Origin: Desulfosarcina cetonica JCM 12296 | GTDB lineage: Bacteria > Desulfobacterota > Desulfobacteria > Desulfobacterales > Desulfosarcinaceae | DNA: 64,000 bases | NCBI RefSeq assembly: GCF_001311845.1 | Contig: NZ_BBCC01000012.1 | Location: 1 to 64,000 of the forward strand | Reading direction: 5' to 3' | In this document: in pieces, positions 18,982-28,959 of the stretch | Numbering within the stretch: position 1 is the first letter of the stretch | How the letters are laid out: the number at the start of each line of letters is the position of its first letter | The notes under the pieces: generated by a model | Told to the model about the DNA's origin: nothing | The model's database searches: none | What the model saw: the letters and a program-made list of their open reading frames with translations, nothing else | Program-made: the position numbers and the translations under genes

Positions 18982-19043
18982 CCCAGCCCGCTTTATCAAG
19001 GATTCTCAAAATGGATGACAAGCCTCCTTGTAAGCGGGCTGGG
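18982..19043. terminator. long inverted repeat between convergent genes
   Basis: Arms CCCAGCCCGCTT and AAGCGGGCTGGG are perfect over 12 bp, and inner CAAGG/CCTTG extends the stem around a 24-base loop. It lies between the ends of the PilZ (+) and HDOD-GAF (-) genes, so it can act as a bidirectional terminator or RNA 3' cap. No T-tract is present. Confidence 0.6.
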
Positions 19044-19050
19044 TGCCGTA

Positions 19051-20514
19051 TCAGGATCGTTGTGTGGTGGCAAACGCCGCTGCGACCTGCCCCACGATCT
19101 GGTCAACCCAGACACACTCCCGCTCGTTGAAGGCATTGTCGTTGGAGCGCCCCACAAAACACAGCCCGATGGATTGTTTTTGGACAACAATGGGCGCCAT
19201 ATAGACAAAATGAAACGGCATTTGTCCGAAAGGGCAAAAGGGCAAGCCCAGGCCGGATTCCCCGCGTTGCCAGTCGTCCGCTGCCTGCGTCTTCAGGCAG
19301 CGGACGATGGCTGATTCGATGTTATCCATGGAAACCATGAAGGCTTGTGCATTTCTCGGCAGCATGTTGCCGACATGAAAACGCCCTTGCAGTTGCTGTT
19401 TGTCCTTACTCAAAAAGGCCAGGAAGATCTCGCTTTCGGGCAGACAACGAAACAGGGCTTCCTGGGCGAGCATCAGCACCGGATTGAGCTCTCCGCCGCG
19501 TTTGCGGCACAGAGCCAATTCCGTGAGAAAATGGCCGATCAACGCATCAGGCGTCTCCGTAGCGGCCGCTGTCTCCAATGAAGAACCGAAATCCAGATGC
19601 GTGACAACCTTCATGGGATTGGCCTTTCCCCATGCCAGGAGGTTCAGCATGATTTCAATATCCTCGATCCCAAGATTGAAAAAGTGCTTAATGTTGCCGT
19701 CGCTTTCGAAGGTTTGGCGAATCATCTCCAAAATGGAAAAAGTGGGACAATCAAGAAGCTTACGGACCCTTTTTTCAACGGCGTGAAGGGCATCTTTTCC
19801 GCCGGGTTGATCCCCGAAGAACATCGCTGCCAGGCTTGCCGACACTTCCACCAGAAGCGTCAAGGGTTCTCGCGAGATCCTGCCCCGGTTGATAATGCGC
19901 TCGACATCATCGGGCAAGTGATACATGGACAGGACAGCATCACAAATATCATCATAATGCACCTGAAAAGCCTCGAAGCAGGCCTGGTTGAGGGGCAACT
20001 CTTTTTCATTGACACGAGATTCCATTTCAACAAACTGCTGGGGAAACGTATTGGCCAGGCTCAGTATCGGCAACCGGTAGAGCAATCCGGCAAGAAAAAT
20101 TTCCTCCGGCGCGGCATGGCTGTAGGCCTTGGCCAAGGCCATGGCCAAGGTTCCTGAAAAATAGGAAATCGCGTACAGTTTTAACAGACTTTGCGATTGC
20201 AGGCTGGCCATGGTATTCCTGAAAAGGCCAAGCCCCAGGGAGAGCAGATACACCTTATCGAACCCCAGGTAGGTCACCGCCGCCGATATGGTCTTGATGG
20301 GAAAACGGGGTGCGTAATAGGAAGAGTTGACCGTGGCCAGGAGGTTGCTTGCCAGTCCGCAATCCCGCATGATGACGGCCGCCAGCTCGGGTGCGCTGGA
20401 TTCGCTGTTTTTTGCTAAACGTGAAATCTCGAGGACCGTCTCATTGAGGGCCGGCAGGTTACCCTTGGCGCGCATCTCCTCCAACAATTTTTGTAGCGGC
20501 GAATCCGAATTCAT
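19051..20514 (-). CDS. HDOD-GAF signalling protein
   Basis: About 487 residues. The N-terminal HDOD domain (LPALNETVLEISRL, VIMRDCGLASNLLATVNSSYY, TISAAVTYLGFDKVYLLSL) lacks the HD catalytic pair (GLLYRLPIL where HD would be), typical of non-hydrolytic HDOD proteins. After ~300 residues a GAF-like sensor domain follows (FLAFLSKDKQQLQGRF ... CFVGRSNDNAFNERECVWVDQI). Probably cytoplasmic signal integration; ligand unknown. Start ATG 20514 has GGAGGG upstream; the frame is open 22 codons further. It is unbroken, unlike many neighbours. Confidence 0.85.
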   Translation of the reverse strand: MNSDSPLQKLLEEMRAKGNLPALNETVLEISRLAKNSESSAPELAAVIMRDCGLASNLLATVNSSYYAPRFPIKTISAAVTYLGFDKVYLLSLGLGLFRNTMASLQSQSLLKLYAISYFSGTLAMALAKAYSHAAPEEIFLAGLLYRLPILSLANTFPQQFVEMESRVNEKELPLNQACFEAFQVHYDDICDAVLSMYHLPDDVERIINRGRISREPLTLLVEVSASLAAMFFGDQPGGKDALHAVEKRVRKLLDCPTFSILEMIRQTFESDGNIKHFFNLGIEDIEIMLNLLAWGKANPMKVVTHLDFGSSLETAAATETPDALIGHFLTELALCRKRGGELNPVLMLAQEALFRCLPESEIFLAFLSKDKQQLQGRFHVGNMLPRNAQAFMVSMDNIESAIVRCLKTQAADDWQRGESGLGLPFCPFGQMPFHFVYMAPIVVQKQSIGLCFVGRSNDNAFNERECVWVDQIVGQVAAAFATTQRS

Positions 20515-20896
20515 GAGGCTGCTGACCCTCCAAAAAAATATGGGTATAGACGCCACGGAAGACCATTGCAGGCGATCCACCTTTCGAGGGAATCACGGCT
20601 TCCGGCTTACGACTAGTTATCGGCCAGCGACGGACAAACATAAAGCCCCCAGGGTCAGGAAAAACAACGACGAGATCGGGACACATTTTACCTTGTCCAT
20701 TTCACAACATTGTCTGGCGGCGGTACAGGGCTTCTGCTTGAGCTTGTAACCAGATGATTTCATTAATATAGAATGGTCGTCGGGTTGCAAAATTTCTACC
20801 GTTTGCGATCCCTATATGCGCCCGGATTCCATGTTTTGCAGCGTGGCTGGCAAATCCACCACTTTTGACTCGTACTTCGATCTTGCAGATCACCTT

Positions 20897-20922
20897 TGAT
20901 CCACAAAGCATCTTGTGGATCA
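20897..20922. promoter_or_regulatory. 10-bp inverted repeat upstream of HDOD-GAF gene
   Basis: TGATCCACAA, six bases, TTGTGGATCA: a perfect two-fold site. TGATCCACAA recurs directly at 20938-20947, and related GATC boxes flank it (GATCTTGCAGATC, TTTGAAGATCATC). It could be an operator cluster. No credible gene lies in 20515-20997. Confidence 0.4.
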
Positions 20923-20997
20923 TAAGTTACGTTTCATGATCCACAAACATCTTTGAAGATCATCAAGGCAAAGTGTCTTTTAATCTACAAGCCCCCA

Positions 20998-21031
20998 ATA
21001 AAAAACCCATTGATTGTGACATCAATGGGTT
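20998..21031 (-). terminator. Rho-independent terminator of tRNA-Met
   Basis: On the minus strand an 11-bp perfect stem AACCCATTGAT / ATCAATGGGTT with a six-base loop is followed by a T-rich tail, 11 bases after the tRNA CCA end. Confidence 0.85.
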
Positions 21032-21041
21032 AAGTATTGTC

Positions 21042-21118
21042 TGGTGGCGATGCAGGGATTTGAACCCCGGACGCTGCGGATATGAGCCGCATGCTCTGAC
21101 CAACTGAGCTACATCGCC
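21042..21118 (-). tRNA. tRNA-Met (anticodon CAT)
   Basis: 77 bases with encoded CCA. Acceptor GGCGATG pairs with CATCGCC, D-arm AGCTCAGTTGGT, anticodon stem TGCGG/CCGCA around CTCATAT, T-arm GGGTTCAAATCCC. The first pair is G-C, so not initiator. CAT could also be tRNA-Ile2 if lysidinylated; elongator Met is more likely by overall form. Confidence 0.95.
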
Positions 21119-21195
21119 AATAATGTTGGGTGCCCCCGAAAGGACAGCGGACTATTAACAGCTCAATAGCGGTTAGTCAAGATGAAAACTGAGCT

Positions 21196-23463
21196 TTATT
21201 TGAGCGACGTCGACCCGACCACCTCGATCGTGAACTCCTCCAAGTCATCGGGCAAATTGGAAAAAACCACCATAAAGCCGACGGATTGTCCCGGCTCGAT
21301 TTTTACATTGCTGCGGTTGTCACCCAGGCGGTTGGCCAGCCGCGCCTGGATTTTATCCCACGCCAGGTTGGCCAACTCAAGGTCGGACATCACATTTCCG
21401 GCATAGACCTTCTCCTGCTTGACCGCTGTTTTCCCTTTGGCGAAAAGTTTGCCTACCAGGCTGATCATCCCACGGTTGTCAGCATACCCGTTTTTTATCA
21501 TGCCTGAAATCACGAAGATCTTGCCAACATTGGCGTTGTCAACAAACTTACTGTTGATATCATATGTGGACAGCTCCAGGTTGCCGGGATCCTGCACCTT
21601 GGGTCCCAGGTAATCGCTAATAAAGAGAATCTGGATGCCGCTTTGGCTCATGAAATACAGTGCCGCAAACCCGCAGAGCCCCACTAAAAGCACGATCAGC
21701 AAGATAATCAACGACCTGTTTGCACCGGTTTTCACCGGTTTGGGCCGTTCAGCGGCAAGGGGCGGTTCCGGAATTCCCGCAGGTTGAGGCGCAGCAGCAG
21801 GCATGGGCGGCACCACATGATTTTTCTCGGCTTGGGCTTGGGATTCGGCGACGGTAACCGTCTCGCTTAGGCCTTCGTCATCAAGTATCTCCTCCGCTTT
21901 ATCGCGGTCTTCCAGCTCAAAATCGAGCGCCATGTCATCGGATTCAGCACCGGCGGCAACACCGGGAGATTTTTCTTCAAAGTCAGAGAGATCAAATTCG
22001 AGCTCATTGTCCATGGCGACCGTTTCGTCAGCACCGCCAACGGGTTGATCCGCGTCGAAATCCAATTCCAGTTCCGGCTCTTCTTCCAAATCGTCGGTCG
22101 CATTGACATCGACATCCTCCAAAGCCTGTTCCAAATCGGACAGATCCAGTTCTTCATCTACGACAACAGGCTCTTTATTTTCGCCTCCAGACATCCATTT
22201 CTCGGTCTCAAGGCTGGCCTCGATATCCAAATCAAGGTCCTGCTCCGGCAGGGTCGTAAACTTGGCATCCCCCGCTTCCGGCTCTTCCAGCATCTTCTCG
22301 ATTTCAGAAAGATCGATCTCCTGGTCGGCCGCATCGTCCATCTCCATGGATTCCAACGCGTCTCCGTCCCCATCCAGGGAAAGTTCGAGGTCATCCAGGG
22401 CAAGATCTGCCGGACCTGCTTCGTCGGCCGCCGTTTCAACGCCCCCGGGTTCGTCCATTTCAAGCGTCGGTTCGGGTGTCGTTTCATCATCGAAAGAGAG
22501 TTCCAGGTCCTCTTCATCCCCAATGACCACGGTGGCCGCATCTTCTTGCGGCGCGTCATCGCTCAGCAGGCTTTCCAAACTGGAGAGATCCAGGTCATCG
22601 GAAAGCTCGGGAATGGAATTCGATGATTCGGCCGGTTCCAGCTCGCCGTCTTCCAAATCCAGGGCCAGCGTAAGGTCATCGGGGAAATCCAGGTTCTCCT
22701 CGGCGGGTCGGTCCGCCGGTGCCTCGTCGTCCAACTCCAGATCAAGGTCCAACACAAGCGTATCGGAAGGCGTGTCCGTTGCGCCGCTTCCGGCATCCAT
22801 GGCCGGCGGAGAATTCTCATCAGCCTCCAGATCCAGCGTCAGTTCGAGGTCGTCCAGCTCGTCATCGAACCCGCCTCCGCCATTTTCGTCCGGTGCCCCC
22901 CCTCCCTCCGCGTCGGCTGAATCCGGGGAAAGATCATCCAACTCGAGGGCATCCACATCAAGATCGGCAATCATCGTTACGTCATCCGCAGCGTCGTCGG
23001 GTACCGGGGAGAGATCCAGATCAAGATCTTCATCGATACTGGCAATCATGGTTGCATCGCTCTCCATGGTTGCGTCTTCGGCGAAATCGAAATCAGATGC
23101 CGATTCCGTATCGAGGGAAATGTCCGTCAATTCATCATCCAAATCCAGATCAAGTGATGCGCTGGAAGCGTTATCGGCTGCGGCCGGCGCAGCCATATCT
23201 TCTTCAATGTCGAACTCAAGATCCAGTTCCTCGGCCACAGGGGAGGCATCTGACGCAGGTGGTTCAGGCGGCGCCGATGGAGCGGGGTCTGCGACCGCCG
23301 GCGCTGTTGGTTCGGGCTCGCTTTCCAGAGATGCGGGGGATTCCGGTGGGTAAACGGTGAACACCTTGGCGCAGACCGAGCATCTGACCTTCGAACCAGT
23401 AGGTTTGATCATCTTGTCATCAAGATTGAAACTGGTACTGCACGTGCTACAGGTGATAATCAT
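21196..23463 (-). CDS. MJ0042 zinc-ribbon protein with huge acidic linker and C-terminal DUF3426 domain
   Basis: 755 residues. The N-terminal MJ0042 zinc ribbon (MIITCSTCSTSFNL ... VRCSVCAKVFTVYP, Cys pairs near 5/8 and 29/32) is followed by about 510 residues of extreme Asp/Glu richness built from LDLDxE and DLELSLD-type units, surely disordered. One membrane segment (SLIILLIVLLVGLCGFAALY) leads to a C-terminal DUF3426 beta-domain (FVDNANVGKIFVISGMIKNGY ... EPGQSVGFMVVFSNLP). Family members occur near hpt in Deltaproteobacteria; function unknown. ATG 23463 follows GAGGGGAG. Linkers of this length are unusual. Confidence 0.9.
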   Translation of the reverse strand: MIITCSTCSTSFNLDDKMIKPTGSKVRCSVCAKVFTVYPPESPASLESEPEPTAPAVADPAPSAPPEPPASDASPVAEELDLEFDIEEDMAAPAAADNASSASLDLDLDDELTDISLDTESASDFDFAEDATMESDATMIASIDEDLDLDLSPVPDDAADDVTMIADLDVDALELDDLSPDSADAEGGGAPDENGGGGFDDELDDLELTLDLEADENSPPAMDAGSGATDTPSDTLVLDLDLELDDEAPADRPAEENLDFPDDLTLALDLEDGELEPAESSNSIPELSDDLDLSSLESLLSDDAPQEDAATVVIGDEEDLELSFDDETTPEPTLEMDEPGGVETAADEAGPADLALDDLELSLDGDGDALESMEMDDAADQEIDLSEIEKMLEEPEAGDAKFTTLPEQDLDLDIEASLETEKWMSGGENKEPVVVDEELDLSDLEQALEDVDVNATDDLEEEPELELDFDADQPVGGADETVAMDNELEFDLSDFEEKSPGVAAGAESDDMALDFELEDRDKAEEILDDEGLSETVTVAESQAQAEKNHVVPPMPAAAPQPAGIPEPPLAAERPKPVKTGANRSLIILLIVLLVGLCGFAALYFMSQSGIQILFISDYLGPKVQDPGNLELSTYDINSKFVDNANVGKIFVISGMIKNGYADNRGMISLVGKLFAKGKTAVKQEKVYAGNVMSDLELANLAWDKIQARLANRLGDNRSNVKIEPGQSVGFMVVFSNLPDDLEEFTIEVVGSTSLK

Positions 23464-23478
23464 AGCTCCCCTCACTGA

Positions 23479-24000
23479 CTAAAGTTTCATATGGTAGATT
23501 TCGGGCAAGTTCCTGAAATTCTCGGCGTAATCCAAGCCGTACCCAACAAGAAAACCGTCGGCTACCGTACTGCACGCGTAATCGACCGCAACAGCCACCT
23601 TACGTCGTTCACGTTTGTCGATCATGGCGCAAACGCGGACACTGCGCGGTCCGAACCCTTTTAGATGGGCAATCAAACGGGTCAGGGTCAATCCGGTATC
23701 AACGATGTCCTCGACCAACAATACATCTTTACCACGGATATCAAGGTCAACATCCTTTTTAAGGGCGATATTTTCTGATGATACAGTATCGGCACCGTAA
23801 CTAGAAGCTTGAAGAAAATCGATCTTAATTTTTTCGAGGGTCAAACAGCGGGCCAGGTCCGCAAGGAAGATGAAAGCGCCCTTGAGCACACCAATCAGAA
23901 TCAGCTCACGACCTTCATAATCGGCCGAAATGGCGGCCGCGACACGGGTAATCTGGCGATGGATATCCTCTTTTTCAACAACGGGAATAAATTCAGGCAT
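23479..24000 (-). CDS. hpt: hypoxanthine phosphoribosyltransferase
   Basis: 173 residues, full length. Salvages hypoxanthine (and often guanine) with PRPP to IMP/GMP in the cytoplasm. The PRPP loop VLLVEDIVDTGLTL (~100-113), the PPi loop VLKGAFIFLADL (~42) and the base-binding C-terminal VGYGLDYAENFRNLPEIY are all present. It lies 15 bases upstream of the MJ0042/DUF3426 gene in the same direction and is probably co-transcribed. Confidence 0.97.
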   Translation of the reverse strand: MPEFIPVVEKEDIHRQITRVAAAISADYEGRELILIGVLKGAFIFLADLARCLTLEKIKIDFLQASSYGADTVSSENIALKKDVDLDIRGKDVLLVEDIVDTGLTLTRLIAHLKGFGPRSVRVCAMIDKRERRKVAVAVDYACSTVADGFLVGYGLDYAENFRNLPEIYHMKL

Positions 24001-24355
24001 ATGAAATCTTCAGTTCAGGTTTATGGCTGGCAAGCACGGTGAACCGTAAGGGCAGAGGGTTTAGAAGCTGTTTGAGAAGTTCGGGTTTTTCAAACAACGT
24101 CTTAAAGTCAATGGGTTTGCGCGGGTGTTGCCAGCAGTCTGGCTATAAGACAAAAGACTGAGGCGAAAGAGCGGGACATTCGACTGCCCTCATCCAAGGC
24201 GAACGCCCTTCGCCTCAACCGGTATTCAACATCGATTCGGAACATGGGGAAAAATATGGAGGGCCATAGCCGGATCCGCATGGCCCCCCAATGCATGTCA
24301 TCTGACAAACCGAAAATTACCCCACCGATGGTTAGTTGTCAATGAACTTAATTTG
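24001..24355. other. gap between dnaJ-like and hpt genes
   Basis: About 355 bases with no gene I can support. It holds an 8-bp inverted pair (GAGGCGAA at ~24160 and TTCGCCTC at ~24211) enclosing a smaller GGCGAACGCC-type hairpin, perhaps a folded leader or dnaJ-transcript 3' end. Confidence 0.35.
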
Positions 24356-25261
24356 TTACATACCCGTGGCGGCGAGTTCTTCGATCAATTTCTTCTGTTC
24401 CTTGCTCAGTTTTTTGGGGACATCCACCAAAACGGTGACATACAGATCCCCTTTGGCGCTTCCCTTCATTTTGGGCAAGCCGTGCCCGGCAAGCCGCATG
24501 CGTGTTTTGTGGCGGGTACCGGCGGGTATTTTCAAGCTTAATTCGCGCCCTTCAAGCGTGGGGACACTGACTTGGGTACCGAGAATGGACTCACTGAGAC
24601 GAATGGTCACATTGGCGTTCAGATCCCATTCGTCATTGGTGAAAAACGAATCGTCGACAACCCGCGATTGGATGAAAAGATCTCCTGTCGGGCCACCATA
24701 AGGGCTGGGTTCCCCCTTTCCCGCGAGCCGGAGCTTTTTCCCGGTAATCATTCCCGGGGGAATCTTAACGGTAATGTTTTCACTGCGTCCCTGATGCTGG
24801 AAAGTGACGGTTTTACTAGTTCCGCTGGCGACCTCCTGCAGGGTTAACGGCAGTTCATAAACCAAGTCGGATCCCTTTGCTGGCGCCTTGCGGCGCGGAT
24901 GACCGCCGAAAGGACCACCGCCGAAGGGAGATCCGCCGCCAAAAGAAAAGCGCGCTCCCTGACCGCCGAAGCCGAATTCCTTGAGAATATCTCCCAGATC
25001 CACATTCCTGAAGATGTCTTCCTGAGAATAACGCTGATGAAACCCCGTAGAACCGAAGGTGTCGTACTGCTGCCGTTTTTCTTTGTCGCTGAGAACGGCA
25101 TACGCCTCGCTGACCTTCTTGAACATCTCTTCGGCGTTTTTATCCCCCTTCGAATGATCCGGATGATACTTCATCGCCAGCTTGCGATAGGCCTTTTTGA
25201 TCTCACTGTCGGTGGCGTCCTTGGATACGCCTAAAATCTTGTAATAGTCCTGTTGGGACAT
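24356..25261 (-). CDS. DnaJ-class co-chaperone, CbpA type
   Basis: 301 residues. N-terminal J domain (DYYKILGV, YHPDHSKGD with the HPD motif at ~34-36), a Gly/Phe-rich linker (FSFGGGSPFGGGPFGGH) and the two-lobed C-terminal substrate-binding domain (GSDLVYELPLTLQEVASG ... GDLYVTVLVDVPKKL). There is no zinc-finger domain, so it is CbpA-like rather than DnaJ proper. ATG 25261 has GGGAG upstream; the open frame extends 74 codons more but with non-native composition. A general Hsp70 partner. Confidence 0.93.
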   Translation of the reverse strand: MSQQDYYKILGVSKDATDSEIKKAYRKLAMKYHPDHSKGDKNAEEMFKKVSEAYAVLSDKEKRQQYDTFGSTGFHQRYSQEDIFRNVDLGDILKEFGFGGQGARFSFGGGSPFGGGPFGGHPRRKAPAKGSDLVYELPLTLQEVASGTSKTVTFQHQGRSENITVKIPPGMITGKKLRLAGKGEPSPYGGPTGDLFIQSRVVDDSFFTNDEWDLNANVTIRLSESILGTQVSVPTLEGRELSLKIPAGTRHKTRMRLAGHGLPKMKGSAKGDLYVTVLVDVPKKLSKEQKKLIEELAATGM

Positions 25262-25542
25262 GATACGTTCTACTCCCTGTCGACGGCCGATGCCCTCAAG
25301 ATGGGTTCCGAACCCGGCAAATCCGCTCCGAAGATGGATAGTCGCCCGTTGGACGCATCCTTTTCGGGACGCGGATGCATCGAAACCACAGCATCTCTCG
25401 TGATGATCAAACCATCGTTCTTTTGATTTTTTTGCGTGCCGGCCGTCTTGTTCGGGTCCATCGGCAACCCGGCCGTCAGGCAAAATTGATGATGCTGAAA
25501 AATAAGGTGTAAGCCTTTTAATGTCAAGCCGTTGGGAATGGA

Positions 25543-26348
25543 TCAGGCCGGGTTGTCAAGCCGGTCGAGACGCAATCGGTGGCGGTCGTCAAACAAGCGT
25601 CGTGCCCCAACCCAGACGGCAATCAAGGCGCCAAAGCCAGCACCGGCGGAAATGATAAACATCACCAGGATCTGGTACTTGACCGCTTCCATGGGCGGAT
25701 TACCGGCGAGGATCTGACCGGTCATCATCCCCGGCAGACTCACCAGGCCGGCAGCCACCATGGCGTTGATGGTCGGGGTCATGGCACTGCGGGCACTGGC
25801 GCGACGGATATCGGCGATGGCGTCGACACTGGTCTGCCCCAGCATCAGTCGTCCCTCGATGACCGTACGCCGCTCCCAGGCGGCCTCGGTCAAGCGATCC
25901 AACCCCAGGGAGACCCCGGTCATGGTGTTGCCCAACATCATGCCAAGCAGGGGGATGGCGTACTGCGCCGTATACCAGGGGGAAACACGAATCACCGCCA
26001 GCAGGGCGAATGTCGTGATCGTGAAGGAGGAGACGAACATGGCGCCGGTACCCAGGCCGAATCCCCACCATCCGGCAAAGCGCCGTTTCTGTCGCGCCAT
26101 CGCCTCACGGGCGGCGGCCAGCAGCATGACGGCAGCCATGCCGGCCATCCACAGCGGGTGGCTGGCGGCGAAAACCACTTTCAGCACCAGCCCTACCAAC
26201 CCAATTGGAGTGTGGTCCGGATGGCAGCGATCACGATCTGGCCGCCCAGCCCCAGCCGCATCCGCCAACTGGTCAGTGCCAGCAGCAGGACCAGCAGGGC
26301 GGCCAAGCCAAGATCCGTGGCCGACAGAACAATCGTATTAACGCTCAC
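25543..26348 (-). CDS. FetB-like ABC exporter permease (UPF0014; one frameshift)
   Basis: About 268 residues, a six-to-seven-helix membrane protein of the UPF0014/YbbM family whose E. coli member FetB exports iron with FetA. Recognisable: GLGGQIVIAAIRTTLQL, then IPLLGMMLGNTMTGVSLGLDRL, the RRASARSAMTPTINAM loop and SLPGMMTGQILAGNPPMEAVKYQ. One base is missing at ~26190 (QLG-LVGLVLK). The start is a GTG overlapping the TGA of the ATPase gene (GTGA), so translation is coupled. Substrate by analogy iron or another metal. Confidence 0.88.
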
Positions 26349-26953
26349 GAGACCACCGTAACGGCGTTGAAGCCTCCGCCCGCCATGGAATAGATCCGGT
26401 CGGCCATCCGCTGCAGTTGCGCTTTCGAATGGCCCACCCACACGATCCCCGCACCGGTTCTCGTCCGGTAATCGACCATCAGCGTCTCGACGCGCCGGGT
26501 ATTTTCCTCATCCAGGTTGGCCGTGGGCTCGTCGAGCAAAAGCAGTGGGGGCTGGTTTTCCAACAGGCGCAGTAAGGCCAGGCGTTGGCGTTCGCCACTG
26601 GAAAGCCGCGCCACGGGCCAGGTCAGGATCCGGGAATCAAGGGCCAGATGCTGCAATCCCTCGGTTACCGGCGTGGAGAAATGCGCGCCGACCGTATCAA
26701 ACCACCAGGCGCTTTCGGCCGGCAGCAATCCCACCTGGCGCCGCCAATGCGGTGCCGGCAAAAGCGCCTGTTCGGTGCCATCCAGCTGAACCGTGCCACC
26801 ATGGGGTTCCAAATCGGCGACAGCCCGCAGGAAAAGACTTTTCCCAGAACCCGAAGGCCCGGACAGGCCCACGCATTCCCCGGGTTCGACCACCAGGTTT
26901 AACGGACCGACGGCATGGATGGACAAATCCGTCACCTGCAGACGGGGAATCAA
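26345..26953 (-). CDS. FetA-like ABC exporter ATPase
   Basis: About 202 residues, a compact ABC ATPase: Walker A GPSGSGKS (~33), signature LSSGERQRL, Walker [15 protein letters not shown] and switch-His GHSK. It is directly followed by the UPF0014 permease, the FetAB arrangement. Start choice: a TTG at 26953 overlaps the corrected mnmG stop (TTGA) and has GGAGG five bases before it; another TTG lies at 26965. The pair follows mnmG in one operon. Confidence 0.88.
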   Translation of the reverse strand: MIPRLQVTDLSIHAVGPLNLVVEPGECVGLSGPSGSGKSLFLRAVADLEPHGGTVQLDGTEQALLPAPHWRRQVGLLPAESAWWFDTVGAHFSTPVTEGLQHLALDSRILTWPVARLSSGERQRLALLRLLENQPPLLLLDEPTANLDEENTRRVETLMVDYRTRTGAGIVWVGHSKAQLQRMADRIYSMAGGGFNAVTVVS

Positions 26954-28823
26954 CGCTCCCTCCAAATGCGCAGATAGATAATGAGGACCGAAAGGGCCGC
27001 CGGCGTGATGCCCTCGATACGGGAGGCCTGGCCCAGGGAGGCGGGGCGGACGGCGCTCAGTTTTTCCTTGAGCTCGCTGGAAAGGCCATGGACCGTGGCG
27101 TAGTCGGCATCCTCGGGGAGCTTGATGTGCTCCAGGTGTCTGAATTTCTCAATTTCCTGGAGCTGGCGCTGGATATAGCCTCGTACTTGGTCTCGATCTC
27201 CACCTGTCGGGTCACCCGTTCATCCAGGGGCGGATCGACCGGTGCCAGGGTATCCACGGCCTGGTAGTCCAGCTCGGCCCGCTTGAGCAGTTGCGCCAGA
27301 TGGATACCGCTGTCAATGGCCGGCGTCTGTCGGGACGCGAGGTAGGCGTTCACCTCGGGCAGCGGCTTGATCACGGTTTTCTTGATGCGCTCGATCTCGG
27401 CGGCGATCTCGGCTTTGCGGTCCCGCAGGATTTTCACCGTATCGGCGTCCACAATGCCCAGATCGTGGCCGATCTCCGACAGGCGCAGGTCGGCGTTGTC
27501 CTCGCGCAGCATCAGCCGATACTCGGCCCGGGAAGTGAACATGCGATAGGGTTCCAGGGTTCCGCGGGTCACCAGGTCGTCCACCATGACGGCCATGTAG
27601 GCCTGGCTGCGGTCCAATACGAAGGGAGGCTTTTTTTGCACGGCGCAGGCGGCATTGATGCCGGCCCACATGCCCTGGGCGGCGGCTTCCTCGTATCCGG
27701 AGGTGCCGTTGATCTGGCCGGCCAGGTAAAGGCCGCGCACCCGTTTGGTCTCCAGGGTCGGCCGCAGTTGAATCGGATTGATGAAGTCGTATTCGATGGC
27801 ATAGGCCGGGCGCATGATTTCAGCCGCCTCGAGCCCGCGCACCTGCCGGACGACCCGGAGCTGAACGTCCATGGGCAGGCTGTTGCCCAGACCCGAGGCG
27901 TAGATTTCACGGGTGTCCAATCCCTCGGGTTCGAGAATGATCTGGTGACGGTCGCGATCGGGAAAGCGCACGATCTTGTCCTCGAAGGAGGGACAATAGC
28001 GCGCCGGCACGCCTTTGATGATACCGCTGTGCAGGGCAGAAAGATGCAGGTTCTCGCGCACCAGGCGGTGAACGTCCTCGCTGGTATGCCCGATATAGCT
28101 AGGCACCTGGGGCAGTCGCGCCAATGGCGCGGAGAAGGAAAACGGCCTGAGCGGCTCCTCCAGCGGCTGCTTTTCGAACTGGGAGAAATCGATGCTCTCC
28201 CGGTCGAGGCGCGGCGGTGTACCGGTTTTCATGCGGCCCAGGCGAAAACCCAGGGCCTTCAAATGCTCGGGCAGCCGGTAGGCGGCGAATTCACCGGCCC
28301 GGCCGGCCGGCATCGTGGAAAAACCGATGTGCACCAACCCCGAAAGAAAAGTTCCGGTGGCCAGGACCACCGTGGGGGCCTGGAAGCCGAAACCGGTGTG
28401 ATCCTCGACGCCCACGACCCGGTCGCCCTCAACGATCAGGCGCTCCACCAGGGCCTGCTTGAGATCCAGGCAGGGCTGGGCCTCCACCACGGCTTTCATG
28501 GCCGTATGATAGCGGCCCTTGTCATTCTGGGTACGCGTGGACTGGACCGCCGGTCCCTTCTTCGTGTTCAGGGTCTTGTACTGGATGGCCGTCTGGTCGG
28601 CGATCTTGGCCATCTCGCCACCCAAGGCGTCGATCTCCTTGACCAGCTGGCCCTTGGCCATGCCGCCGATGGAGGGGCTGCACGGCATGGCGGCCAATTT
28701 GTCCAGATCGATGGCCAGAAGCAGCACCCGGCAGCCCATCCGGGCCGCCGCCAATGCGCCTTCGCAACCGGCATGGCCGCCACCGACGACGATCACGTCG
28801 TATTGTTTCGGATAAATCCCCAT
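26950..28823 (-). CDS. mnmG: tRNA uridine-5-carboxymethylaminomethyl modification enzyme MnmG/GidA (one frameshift)
   Basis: About 624 residues. FAD enzyme that with MnmE installs cmnm5 at U34. The FAD Rossmann motif [19 protein letters not shown] (~10), [48 protein letters not shown]-like region ([16 protein letters not shown]) and [19 protein letters not shown] are all visible. The frame is lost near 27182 where one G is missing; restoring it gives [20 protein letters not shown] and a C-terminal end at TGA 26950. mnmE is not in the window. Confidence 0.96.
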
Positions 28824-28920
28824 TTTGGTTACTCGGAGGTGATTCAGGAATCGTCCGGTCCCTAAATCCAAATCGGTTTCGTCAAAGATATTACCCCTTT
28901 TTCTTTTGTGCGGCGAACTA

Positions 28921-28926
28921 TATAAT
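28921..28926 (+). promoter_or_regulatory. candidate -10 box for the radical SAM gene
   Basis: TATAAT is a consensus sigma-70 -10 element 34 bases upstream of the ATG at 28960. The region 17 bases before it is T-rich but has no good -35, so the call is tentative. Confidence 0.4.
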
Positions 28927-28959
28927 CCTGCCGTTACCAAGGTCAAGCAGAGGATCGCC

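Noticed and set aside
22103-23353. 416-codon Ser-rich + strand ORF
   Set aside because: Antisense shadow of the Asp/Glu-rich linker of the MJ0042/DUF3426 gene.
27291-28865. 524-codon + strand ORF
   Set aside because: Antisense of mnmG, which has clear family motifs.
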